A DNA stretch of 64,000 bases from Sorghum bicolor (taxonomy: Eukaryota > Streptophyta > Magnoliopsida > Poales > Poaceae), in the NCBI RefSeq assembly GCF_000003195.3, contig NC_012876.2, forward strand, positions 61,126,407 to 61,190,406, read 5' to 3'. The notes under the pieces are model-generated. The model made no database searches. It was given only the letters and a program-made list of their open reading frames with translations, and had not been told where the DNA came from. Within the stretch, counting starts at the first letter, position 1; each line of letters opens with the position of its first letter. Below, piece after piece: positions 1 through 9,912 of this stretch. The position numbers and the translations under genes are program-made.

Positions 1-1031
1 CAAATTTCTCCAACTATGAACGAGTTTTTAGAAAAAATATGTTAACATCTACAAATCCAAATAAAGACACAAAGACATTTCATGGAAAATGTAATGAAAC
101 AAATCTGATGTTGCAGATGTTAATGCATTTTTGTATAAACTTGGTCGAAGTTAGAGAGGTTTGATTTAGTAGTTCTCAAGTCTAATCACAACATACCAGT
201 ATAATCCATGACATAAATCCAAAATCCAATTTATTAACAGCAAAAAATGAATTTTCATTAATCGAAGGCATTCTTCATGCTAACTTCACCATATGTTTCA
301 TGCCTAAACACAAAATGAGATAAAAGGAGGGCTGGACATCTGCCTAATTCATAGCGAATAGATGATGCCATTATGCCCACTGTCTCGCTTCTCTAATCAC
401 AAGGCATAGCATTAGAAAAGCAATTGATTAGATAACCCTCAAGTCAAATCACTAAAATCTAAACTGCAATTTCCAATAACGGGGCCAATTAACCATAATT
501 AGCCGAATTCAAATACTTGGGGCCTTCTTGCCACAAATTTTATGTGCGAATATGCCCAGGGCACAAGCCCATTTAGAAAAAGCACTACTCTTCCTGATTT
601 TAGTAAATATCGGCTCAAAAAGGCTTGATTACTGGTTAATCCAACTAATAAATTACTAAATGGACCAGCAGTAAAGCTTTATCAAGTTAAACGGACTCTA
701 GAAACTACATCAACATCTGACTAATTGTCTTATTTATATATCATCACAATATCACTAGAAAACAACGGTCACCTAAAATGTGTAGCTGAAGTAACCGATT
801 TTTATTTTTTAAAAAATTGGGAACTGTAGCAATTCCCTGATGATGTTTTTAATAGTCTGGTCGGTACCCACTAAACACATACAGAAAATTGTAGCACAGC
901 TCTTTCCAAAAATGTGCTGAGTAATTTCAGAATAAGCATAACAAATAAAAGAGGAAGGACAAAATAATTTCAGATCAGATTTACTCTACAGGCTATAAAA
1001 TGTAATGTAATGCTTGAAAAGATGGACTGAC
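1..1031. other. AT-rich stretch, no gene seen
   Basis: AT-rich sequence without a convincing coding exon. It lies downstream, on the minus strand, of the NDC80-like exon at 1032-1278, so it may be an intron of that gene or decayed flank. The rest of that gene, if any, would lie left of the window. Confidence 0.4.
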
Positions 1032-1278
1032 CTCGTCATTTTTTGCCTGGAGACTGGAAATATTATCCCTTCCCTCCGCTAGAACATTAACATTTCCTTG
1101 CAACTGCTTTTGTAGATCATTAAAGTTTTCAAGATTTGATAGACAGATCCTTTTTTTCTCCTCAGCACGAGCCACAAGTGCAGGTTTTAGTACTGTTTTG
1201 TAACCACTACCTAGCATCTCAGCAGGAGAAGATCCTTTTGAATTTATCATGTACTGAAAAGCAACAGTAGGTTTCAAC
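1032..1278 (-). pseudogene. NDC80/HEC1-like internal exon (probable relic)
   Basis: A 247-bp exon-like block on the minus strand, bounded by a good acceptor (TTTTCAG before GTTGAAACC) and a good donor (GACGAG then GTCAGT). It encodes about 82 residues that start LKPTVAFQYMINSKG, continue with EMLGSGYKTVLKPALVA and end in a Lys/Glu/Leu/Gln-rich coiled-coil stretch. From recall of the family, this resembles the region of plant NDC80 after 'LARKLKP', the middle of the kinetochore coiled coil. The only other NDC80-like sequence here is the broken 5' exon about 8.6 kb upstream at 9.9-10.6 kb on the same strand, so both are probably remains of one locus split by transposons and a gene duplication. 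About 120 residues expected between the two parts are not seen. The identification rests on recalled motifs and not on an alignment. Confidence 0.5.
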
Positions 1279-1632
1279 CTGAAAAGTGGTCCAGAAGTGT
1301 AAAAATGAGCACATAATACAAACAGAACTACCAAAAGGAGCTAGTAGAGCAAATACAAAACAACAGAACCACGGTTAAAAAAAACATTTCAACCATTGTT
1401 TGCCTTTTTGTTTAGTGAACACAACAACAGCAAACAGAACATAACATCAGCTGGCCATATGTGTACTACATGAACATCACTAAATACACCGTAGAACATC
1501 ACTAGAAACATATGTCATAGAACATCACATGATATGTCATAGAACATCACATGTATACTACGAGAACATTACATATATATTATGCGAACATAGCAACATA
1601 TATCATAAAACATTACATATATACCACGCGAA

Positions 1633-1850
1633 TCACACTATAAAAGAGCGAGTTTTTTTAGAAAGATCTCACTATCTAATAACCGTTCGATCTAAATATC
1701 GGGCTATATGAGCCCTCCGTCATCCATGATCTTATATGATATAAGATGTAAGACTCCTCCTAAACTAAATTAAGATTTCTCCTAGACTCCAAAACCAAAA
1801 AATAATAGAGTTATAAATACCTCAGCTTTTGTTCCCGAGTAATATTAGTT
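1633..1850 (+). repeat. Direct repeat copy 1 (copy 2 at 2065 onward, split by LTR)
   Basis: The block beginning CACTATAAAAGAGCGAGTT and ending near ACCTCAG is repeated at 2065-2195 and resumes at 3427-3520 after the solo LTR. Spliced across the LTR, the second copy matches the first over about 210 bp. This shows the uninterrupted sequence and supports the LTR boundaries. Confidence 0.65.
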
Positions 1851-2299
1851 CTTTATCTATATTTGTGTATCTTTTCTAATTCTTTTAGGCCTTGTGGTGG
1901 CACAAAGAGTCCGGCGGCCACCTTTTTTTACTGTCGGCGGCCACTTTGAATACGTCGTGGTGATGGTAAAGGGAGGAAGGCTTTTTTGGCAACTTAATTT
2001 TTTTTAAAGAAAAAATTAATCTTTTACCACTTGCTTCCTACGACCGGAAAAAAAATATATGCAATCACCACACTATAAAAGAGCGAGTTACTTTAGCGAG
2101 CTCTCCTTCTCTAACAACTGTTCGATCTAAATGTCGTGCTATATAAGTTCTTCGTCACTTATGATCTTATATGATGTAAGATATAAGACTACTTATGTTG
2201 GGTGCCATAAAAAGGATACCCGAATCAAAACAATAAAAACGCAAAAAACAAAGCATACTAAATCACCGGGGCACGGCCCCCAGCTCATTTGACCCCCTA

Positions 2300-2641
2300 G
2301 GGCCTCGGACACAAGTTCCGACTCGCCCGACCCCGCAGGGCCTCGGACGCAAGTTCCGACTCGCCCGACCCCGCAGGGCCTCGGACGCAAGTTCCGACTC
2401 GCCCGACCCCGCAGGGCCCCGGACGCAAGTTCCGACTCGCCCGACCCCTCAGGGCCTCGGACGCAAGCTCCGACTCGCCCGACCCCTCAGGGCCTCGGAC
2501 GCAAGTTCCGACTCGCCCGACCCCGCAGGGCCTCGGACGCAAGTTCCGACTCGCCCGACCCCTCAGGGCCTCGGACGCAAGTTCCGACTCGCCCGACCCC
2601 TCAGGGCCTCGGACGCAAGTTCCGTCTCGCCCGATCTCGTC
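2300..2641 (+). repeat. 38-bp minisatellite, nine units
   Basis: Nine head-to-tail units of 38 bp start at 2300, 2338, 2376, 2414, 2452, 2490, 2528, 2566 and 2604. Each begins GGGCCTCGGACGCAAGTTCC and ends in CCGACCCCGCA or CCGACCCCTCA. The two ending types are interspersed. Because 38 is not a multiple of three, the long open frames across it are accidental. Confidence 0.95.
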
Positions 2642-3093
2642 TGGGCCCAGGCGCCGGACCCCGCTCCACCAGGTCAACAAGACTTCCACCATACGGCGCC
2701 CGTACCCTCGAAGTGACAAGCGCGATGACTCCCATACTGCAGCAGGGCAGGGTGCCGACTGTTCCAACCACCCTGGTAACTGTGGCCTTACCTCTTTCAC
2801 TATGCATCCTTACCTCTTTCACTGTGGCGTACTACCTCACAGTAGAAAGGGAATGAGGGAGGTTAATCAGCACCACTATTTGAGGTCTTTTCCCACTATT
2901 GACGGGATGTTCAGCAGCGCCGGCGATCCGACCCCCACGACCCCTACAGGGCTCGGTAACCCTCTACAGGAGCAGCCATGCTGTCAACCATCCCTCAAGG
3001 ACGAGATAGACCAGCTTCAACAGGGTCGGGACTGTGGCTTTACCATTCAACAGAAGAAATCTACTCATGTAAATACCTGTCTTCCCCTGAGGC

Positions 3094-3100
3094 TATAAAA
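3094..3100 (+). promoter_or_regulatory. LTR TATA box
   Basis: TATAAAA in a GC-richer context (GGCTATAAAAGGGGAGCC) inside the solo LTR, about 330 bp from its right end. It is the likely core promoter of the parent retroelement. Confidence 0.55.
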
Positions 3101-4025
3101 GGGGAGCCAGGGTTCACAACTAAGGACAGGTTCAGAAGGATCTCACACACCACCGCCACACTCTTTCACAGAGCAGCGATCACCGCTCTGTCCACCACTA
3201 AGCCGAGACCTGGGACTTAGCCCTCTCTCGCAACCAGCTTGTACCCCCTACTACAAGCACTTTTGGGTGCAAGGTTATACAGAATCCACAACCACACTGG
3301 ACGTAGGGCATTCTTGGCCCGAACCAGTATAAACCCTCTGTGTCTCACTTGCATCACCATCCAAGCTCGGGTAATCACGCAGACTTATACTCGTTAGTGC
3401 CTAGACCACGAGTCTAGACACCGACAACTTATAAACCAAATTTCCTCCAAAACTCCGAAAATAGAAAATAATAGAGTTACAAATACCTCAGTTTTTGGTT
3501 CCTAGATAATCTTGCTTCCTCGGTATTTGAGTTCGACCCCAACCCACATGTATAGCTTTTCTAATTTTTTACGTCCAACTCATTGGCACCGTAACATGCT
3601 TTGCACGAGAATAGTAAATAGATTAATTTTTAAAAAAATATGGATGCACCGCCGCTTGCGGCGGATTGTTTGGAAAAAAATAATACATATCAAGATGCAT
3701 GCATGCAACTAATAAATAGATTAATTGGAAAAAGGAAAATATGAATGCATGCATGCAACTATAATAAATAAACTAATTTAGAAAAATAGAATAATACGAA
3801 AGAACATCAGTACGAATACATGCGAGTGTATGTATTACAATTAAAAAGAAAATAATAAAATTTGAGTATACATGATTTTATTTATTATGACAAACAAGGA
3901 AGAAAAAGATAGCAAACATCTTACATTATAGTAGAATGAACAACAACTCTAACCTGGAGTGAAAATAAAATCAACGAACGTCCAACAATACAAACACGTG
4001 CGTGTCGCACGTGCATATTTGCTAG

Positions 4026-4865
4026 TATAAGAAAAAACATCACAAAACATAATGTAGAATATTATTTTACATCGCAAGTCAAAACTGAGCAGAAAAAATA
4101 TTATTGTGAGCAGAAAAAATTTATCGCAAGTCAAAACATAATGCATTTTGTTCAGTACAACAGTTCGGTGTAGAATAGTATTCTAGCATGTGAAGATATA
4201 AAAAACATTATAGAGCATCATAAAAAAAATCATAAAACATCACATATATACTACATGAACATAAAAAAAACATCGAAGGGCATGACATCATGTACCAGTC
4301 AACATCACATCAGTTCTGTATAATCATAGCATCTCATAGAATATAGAAAATAAAAAATAAACCTAAAATAATTAAGTAAGGTAAAATAGAAAAAATAGTT
4401 TTTTTAAAAAAAACACATGAAACTAAAAGAAACAGAAATAGAAAAATAATTGAAGAAAGAAAATAAAAAAATGAATAAGAACATAAAAGCAAAGAAAAGA
4501 AAACGTAAATAAAGGAAACATAAAAATGAAAAGAATAATAAAAAATTATAAAACAAGAGGTAAACATACATAAAAAATATAGCATGAAAATAAAAATAAA
4601 AAGAAAAAAGAAAAGAAAAGAAAAAAAGAAAGGAAAGAAAGAAAAGAAGAAAGGAAAGAAAAGAAGAAAACATACGTTTGTACCTACGTGACGCTTAGCG
4701 GGCAGCCCATGCTCGCTCGTGCATGCATGCATGTGGACCACGCGTGGACCTACCTCGCTGCGCAACGCGTAGGAATATTGCGCGGGAAGATCGCGCGGGA
4801 AGCCATTCGGCCCATGATTTCTATCCGGCCGTTCGGACCGAAAGAATCCCGGGCTTGCCTTCATG
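4026..4865. other. Low-complexity purine-rich gap
   Basis: No gene seen. 4380-4670 is almost all A and G on the plus strand; the long Phe-rich minus-strand frame across it is a product of that composition. Confidence 0.6.
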
Positions 4866-5534
4866 AGTTCTCAAAGTTTTTGAGTTTTGGGAACTGTCTT
4901 TTTTTTATTTCATAGGCTAACTAGATTTAAAAAATTTATCTCACAATTTATAGATAAACTATATAATTAGTTTTTTTTTGTTTATATTTATTGTTTCATG
5001 TATGTGTTGCAAGATTCGATGTAATGGAGAATCTTCAAAAGTTTTTGGTTTTTAGGGTGCACTAAAACCTTGTTTACTTGCAAAAAATTTTACAAAATAT
5101 GAATAGTAACACTTTTGTTTGTATTTGACAGATATTGTTCAATCAAAGTCTAATTAGCTCAAAAGATTCGTCTCACAAATTACATGCAAACTGTGTAATT
5201 AGTTTTCTTTTTAACTTATATTTAATGCTCCATGCATGTGCCGCAAGATTCGATGTAATGGAGAATCTGAAACATTTTGCAAAATATTTGGAGAAGTTTG
5301 TTTAGATCCAAAAAGGTTTTGGATTTTAACATTGTAGCATTTTCATTTTTATTTAACAAACGCTGTCCAATCATAGAATAACTAGGCTTAAAAGATTCGT
5401 CTCGCGACTTACAGGTAAACTATGCAATTAGTTTTTGTTTTTATTTATATTTAATGCTCTATGTATGTGCCGCAAAATTCGATATGACGGGAAATCCTGA
5501 AAAGTTTTTTTTAGGGTGAACTAAACAAAGCCTA
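4866..5534 (+). repeat. Tandem run of three decayed MITEs
   Basis: Three successive, diverged copies of the window's commonest MITE lie head to tail. Each shows the core AAAAGATTCGTCTC, ATTAGTTTT and TATATTTAATGCTC followed by TGCATGTGCCGCAAGATTCG. The last ends GAACTAAACAAAGCCT. Boundaries between copies are blurred. Confidence 0.6.
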
Positions 5535-5544
5535 AAGAAGGTCT

Positions 5545-6003
5545 TCTCGATCCAAAAAGTTTTCACTCGTCACATCGAACTTTTGGATGTATGCATAGAG
5601 TATTAAATATAGATAATAAAATAAATTAAAATTACACAGTTTAGTTGGAAAACCACAAAACGAATCTTTTAAGTCTAGTTAGTTCATGATTAGATTTTAA
5701 GTGCTATAGTAACCTACATATGCTAATGATATATTAATTAGGCTTAATAAATTCATCTCGCAGTTTCTATACGAGTTATGTAATTAGTCTTATTTTTTTG
5801 AAATAATACAGCAGAACTTTATTCATTCAAGATAGTTACATCATTCATCAAAGAATTTAATGTAAAGCTAGGAGGTTCATCGACCCAAGTACAATTTTGC
5901 TTACATTGTCGAGCTGTTTTAGCTAAATTATATTCGAACACCCCTTCCGACATTCTACGGAACATCGATGTGACACCTAAAATTTTTTTCCCTCTCCAAC
6001 TAA
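5545..6003 (+). mobile_element. Long-form MITE split by a LINE tail
   Basis: A copy of the roughly 340-bp MITE also seen at 6004-6346 and 23961-24298 (ACTCGTCACATCGAA, AGTGCTATAGTAAC, CTCGCAGTTTCTATACGAG). It is interrupted at 5793-5934 by a reverse-oriented LINE 3' fragment and resumes at ATTCGAACACCCCTTCCGACATTC. Confidence 0.55.
5793..5934 (-). mobile_element. 5'-truncated LINE 3' end
   Basis: On the minus strand this reads as the last codons of a non-LTR retrotransposon RNase H domain (LAKTARQCKQNCTWVDEPPS, then SLMNDVTILNE and stop), followed by a short 3' UTR and an A-rich tail (TTTTTTT on the plus strand near 5790). It is inserted into the long-form MITE, so it is younger than that MITE. 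Confidence 0.6.
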
Positions 6004-6346
6004 GGCCCTGTTTAGTTTCCCACCTAAAAAATTTCCATCCATCTCATCCAATCTTTGGACACATGCATGGAACATTAAATGTAGATAAAAAATATAGTAA
6101 TTATACAGTTTGGTTGAAAATCGCGAGACGAATCTTTTAAGCCTAGTTAGTCTATGATTAGCCTTAAGTGCTACAGTGACCCACATGTGTTAATGACAGA
6201 TTAATTATGCTTAATAGATTTGCCTTGCAATTTCTAGACGAGCTATGTAATTTGTTTTTTATTAGTTTCTAAAACCCTTCCCGACATTCTTCCGACACAT
6301 CTGATGTGATATCCAAAAAATTTTCATCTCCAATCTAAATAGGGCC
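6004..6346 (+). mobile_element. Long-form MITE, 343 bp, TSD TAA
   Basis: Ends GGCCCTGTTTAG and CTAAATAGGGCC are inverted repeats with one mismatch. TAA flanks both sides (6001-6003 and 6347-6349). The 3-bp T-N-A duplication suggests the Tourist (PIF/Harbinger) type. Confidence 0.8.
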
Positions 6347-6436
6347 TAAACAAGGCCTCAGTGGGCTAATCAGATGTGTCTATTGTTGGGCCGACATAGA
6401 GCCTAGTAACTTCTTCTAAGGCCTGCGCGTTACTAA

Positions 6437-6644
6437 GGCCCCGTTTGGTTTGCCATGTTAAAGTTTACCGCTCGTCATATCGAATGTTTGGACACATGCA
6501 TAAAATATTAAATATAAACTATTTATAAAACTAAAAACACAGGTACAGACTAATTTGAGAGACAAATATTTTAAGACTAATTGTCAAATAAGACGAAACT
6601 ACTACAATACATATTAAACTTTAACATCTCAAACCAAACACCCC
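6437..6644 (+). mobile_element. MITE, GGCCCCGTTTGG family, 208 bp, TSD TAA
   Basis: Starts GGCCCCGTTTGGTTTGCC and ends AAACCAAACACCCC, with TAA at 6434-6436 and 6645-6647. It belongs to the family inserted at 62817-63025, in the opposite orientation. Confidence 0.78.
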
Positions 6645-6697
6645 TAACATGAAATCACAGCTGCTAACGTTCACGTATTTTGCTGAAATTTGACTTA

Positions 6698-6940
6698 GGC
6701 TTTGTTTAGATGTGAAAATTTTTTAGATTTCACTAGTGTAGCACTTTCATTTGTTTGTGACAAATATTGTTCAATCATAGACTAACTAGGATCAAAAGAT
6801 TCGTCTCACGATTTACAGGCAAACTGTGTAATTAGTTTTTGTTTTTGTCTATATTTAATGATTCATGCATGTGTCACAAGATTCGATGTGACGGTGAATC
6901 TTGAAAACTTTTTGGTTTTTGGGGTGAACTAAACAAGGCC
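6698..6940 (+). mobile_element. MITE, GGCCTTGTTTAG family, 243 bp, TSD TTA
   Basis: Starts GGCTTTGTTTAGATG and ends GAACTAAACAAGGCC; flanked by TTA at 6695-6697 and 6941-6943. Same 243-bp length as the intact copies at 7660, 15255 and 54992. Confidence 0.85.
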
Positions 6941-6987
6941 TTACGTCGAAGCTTATGTTAAAATACTGTGAGAGAGAAACATTGTTC

Positions 6988-7628
6988 GTTGATTGAAAAG
7001 GCCACTGAAATGGTGCAGTTTCAACTTCTATGTAAGGTGCACACATCTAGAAGGGCGACTGAATTGATAGCCAGAACGATCAGAGCTTATGGTAGAGCTG
7101 AAATGTATCAAGAACCACTTCGTCAGATGCAACATTGGGAAAAGCCGACTGCGGAAGTCCTAAAACTGAACTATGATGGGTCTTCTATTCCAGGGAAGAA
7201 GAGTGACCACGGGAAGAGGGCGTGTTAACCACTTTCTTAATGCCTTTTAGGCCGAGTTGATTGCGTCCACGCTGCTATAAACTTGGGAATCGGGCTCCGT
7301 ATTCTAGAGCTACAGATACGTTGATGGTTAAACAAGCTTTACAGATACGTTGATGGTTAAACAAGCTTTGCTGTCAGAGATGTATTCCTTGTCGGGCGCT
7401 TAGGGGTCTCGTGGAGGAGCTGAAATGCCCGACGGAGTCAAATTTTATTAGCTTGTGTTCATGTGTCGAGAAACTGTAATGGGGCAGCACATGTGCTAGC
7501 TGCTTTAGGTGTGGGTGGCGTTGAGGGGGAGGAACATGTCATGTAATGCCCCTGATAGCGTCGATGTAATTGTTGCTGATGATCTTTCATCACTTGGGCA
7601 ATAAAATGTTCCCAGTTTCAAAAAAAAA
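6988..7628 (+). mobile_element. LINE 3' fragment (RNase H region)
   Basis: Contains WEKPTAEVLKLNYDGSS near 7137-7190, the start of an RNase H-like domain of plant non-LTR retrotransposons with its first catalytic Asp. After frame breaks a matching C-terminal part follows (VSRNCNGAAHVLAALGVGG near 7465-7520), and the fragment ends in an A run at 7620-7628. A 30-bp tandem duplication (TACAGATACGTTGATGGTTA) lies at 7314-7370. It is dead: several stops and no upstream reverse transcriptase. The left edge is uncertain. Confidence 0.55.
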
Positions 7629-7659
7629 GTTACACACAACTATCTATGGTACCTACTTA

Positions 7660-7902
7660 GGCCTTGTTTAGTTCCAAAAAATTTTGGGAAATCGACACTG
7701 TAGCACTTTCGTTTGTATTTGACAAATATTGTCCAATCATGGACTAATTAGGCTTAAAAGATTCGTCTCGTCAATTCCGACTAAACTGTGCAATTAGTTT
7801 TTATTTTCGTCTATATTTAATACTCCATGCATGTGTCTAAAGATTCGATGTGACGGGGAATGTAAAAATTTTTGCAAAATTTTCTGGGAAGTAAACAAGG
7901 CC
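7660..7902 (+). mobile_element. MITE, GGCCTTGTTTAG family, 243 bp, TSD TTA
   Basis: GGCCTTGTTTAGTTCC at the left end and AAGTAAACAAGGCC at the right end; TTA at 7657-7659 and 7903-7905. Confidence 0.88.
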
Positions 7903-8443
7903 TTACTTATTTTCAGTATCCGGCAGAAACAAAATTTCTGCAGACCTAGCATACCACTGTTCTTTTGACTCACGGATTCCTGCCCGTTTCAATGGCGATC
8001 TTACGCATCAGTACACAACTCATGTCAACTCAACTCATTTGAACACAAGCTCCCTATTCATTTCGCTGAAATTTAACTTGTGCTTATGTTTATGCTGATT
8101 TGTTGTGAGAAAAAAATACTGTTCGTTCACTGGAAAGTTTCTGCTAAAGAATTTTTTTCAACAATTTGCGCTGTTGGCCAGGTAACACACAACTAGAATC
8201 TAGATCTAGGAATAGATGGCAGCAATGACCATGGCTGCCTTAGCTTCATTATATAGGGAAAAGGCAAACTTGGTTTGCAAGAAGCTCCTCAACTACTACA
8301 GCATATTCCAACTGCCTAAAGCAGATACTGGGCATATTATAAATGCTAAGATAGGAGCTGAGATTAACTAGATAACTTAGAGAGTAGCACTAGGCTTAAC
8401 TCTCCTCGCTGTTTTCATTTTATATTTTTTTCCAAAGGAAGAG

Positions 8444-9912
8444 TCATGCCTGCTTGTTCACAGAAGTGGAAACTTCAGCACTGCACATCGGGCATACCTG
8501 ACACAGTCAAAGGATATAGATGTCAAAACTCAGATGCTTATCCATTATTCAGTTGCGTGTCCAAGTTGTGTTCAGAATAACAATGTTCTTGATTAAGTTC
8601 AAAAAAAAAACAATGTTCTTGATTGTTTTCTCATGCTAAGTGGTGTGTCTTAATAAAATGATAGAATCATAAAACCATTCCAAAATCCAATGTTTGTGAG
8701 AAGCCTTAAACATCATATTTAGAGAAGGATTTCAGAAGATATATATATGGCGGTGCTTATACCTTTTTTAACTGCAGCCACTGGTTTATGCACTCAGAAT
8801 GGTATGGGTGTTTGCAAGGAAGTGCAACTAATGACCCGCCTTCGTCAAACTCTACACGACAAATAACACATCTGCAAATGAGTTTGATTGGTTAGGATAT
8901 CACTCTGCACACAGATAACATCTTTAAGGACAAAGCATAACAAAATGGTGTTCATACTGTTCCATGTTGCCATCTTGCTTGTCTTGTGCCTGGTAAGTTA
9001 CCGAAGGTAATGAAGCAATAGTAGTATCAGCAGCAAGGCCTTTGCTTTCCATACCGACAACTTCGCCCAATGCAATTAGCTCCTGAGATCACCACACTCA
9101 TGAAAGTTAAATAACACACCATCCAGGTTCTAGCTTTACACGGAAAGTAGAAAGAAAATGCACAAAACATCATGTTCTCTTCAACAAAAATAACTTGCCT
9201 CATAAGAGTATTCATCAGGGTCAACATCTTCCCATCCATCCTAAAGTTAAATGTCAGATATCATATTTATTCCGAGGAGATTTTACAATAAATATACCAA
9301 GAAAGGACTGTTTCCAAATAAAAGAATTTGTTTTCAATATGCATTTCAGATGGAAGCAGCTATATGATTGCTTCTCAATAGCCAATCATCAAGAGGAACA
9401 TGAGAAGTCTCACTTCCAATTCAACTGTTTTGGAGTAAATTAACTAAAATTCCATTTCTTATCATCAAGAAGAGTACACACTATCACTGTATTAATTCAG
9501 AGCACCGAGAAATGACGTATGTTTCACTAGCTTAAAGTTCCTGTGCTTGTATTATTACCAGCTATAATTTCTTTATGAAACTATCCGAAGGTACATAATA
9601 AATTAATAAGCTTTGTTCATGTTTGCCCAATCCCTAGCATTCCAGTCACAATCGACTCATGCAAAGATTAGATAGAAAATGTCATCTGTATATGAACCAC
9701 CCCATCATCTTCGTCCTCCTCATCCCCAGCATCATACTGATCCACAGCGGCAGATTAAGCGGGGAAAAGAAGATCAAAGGTGAGTGAATTTCGACATCAG
9801 TCTGTACACTCACAATCACCGATTCCAACAAGCGCCATGGGTCTGTCGGCGACGTCGCGCTCCTCGGCATCCTGCAGGGCGCGCGCGAAGGCCTCGTCGT
9901 CCTCGCACTGCG
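8444..9912 (-). pseudogene. BIG BROTHER-related E3 ligase, duplicated 3' half
   Basis: A second copy of the 3' exons of the ligase gene at 13.86-16.31 kb, same strand. Recognisable exons are 9814-9912 (EDDEAFARALQDAEERDVAD), about 9683-9735, 9199-9240 (DGWEDVDPDEYSYE), 8958-9082 (ELIALGEVVG), 8763-8871 (CVICRVEFDEG to INQWLQLKK) and 8444-8497 (VCPMCSAEVSTSVNKQA, stop). All eight RING-H2 metal ligands are kept. The acidic middle and N-terminal exon are missing; upstream the sequence switches abruptly to a decayed NDC80 exon. The exon at 9683-9735 has lost about 17 bp at its start, and its donor has changed from GT to AT (CATATACAG then ATGACA). With the frameshifts upstream, a normal product is unlikely, though a transcript encoding the bare RING end cannot be excluded. 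Confidence 0.8.
8579..8624 (+). mobile_element. Micro retro-insertion in ligase duplicate, 14-16 bp TSD
   Basis: CAATGTTCTTGATT is repeated at 8581-8594 and 8611-8624, separated by AAGTTC and an A run. The intact paralogue near 14010 has the sequence once (GCTGTTCTTGATTG), so the insertion is proven by its empty site. Confidence 0.7.

Larger units (their letters stand above)
2196..3426. mobile_element. Solo LTR (1231 bp) with 5-bp target duplication
   Basis: The element starts TGTTGGGTGCC and ends CACCGACA, so the termini are TG...CA with short imperfect inverted ends. It is flanked directly by ACTTA at 2191-2195 and at 3427-3431, a 5-bp target-site duplication as LTR retrotransposons make. 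No internal retroviral-type genes lie between, so this is a solo LTR left by recombination. Inside it are a nine-unit minisatellite (2300-2641) and a TATAAAA box at 3094-3100, in keeping with U3 and promoter positions if it is read on the plus strand. The family is unknown; a Gypsy-type origin is a guess. Confidence 0.88.
1633..4025 (+). mobile_element. Helitron-like element (non-autonomous, nested)
   Basis: The 3' end has the Helitron signature: an 8-bp perfect hairpin (CACGTGCG, TGT loop, CGCACGTG at 3995-4013), an 8-nt spacer, then CTAG at 4022-4025 followed by a host T. A candidate 5' end is TCACACTATAAAAGAGCGAG at 1633, preceded by a host A as Helitrons require. A second similar start (TC at 2065) begins a copy of the same roughly 210-bp 5' sequence; that copy is itself split by the solo LTR. 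No helicase gene is visible. The 3' end is the firm part; the choice of 5' end is tentative. Confidence 0.5.

Noticed and set aside
2193..2822. Overlapping minus-strand frames with Gly/Ser/Glu repeats
   Set aside because: Made by the 38-bp minisatellite inside the solo LTR; unit length is not a multiple of three.
4334..4864. Long Phe-rich minus-strand open frame
   Set aside because: Comes from an A/G-only low-complexity run; no family resemblance.
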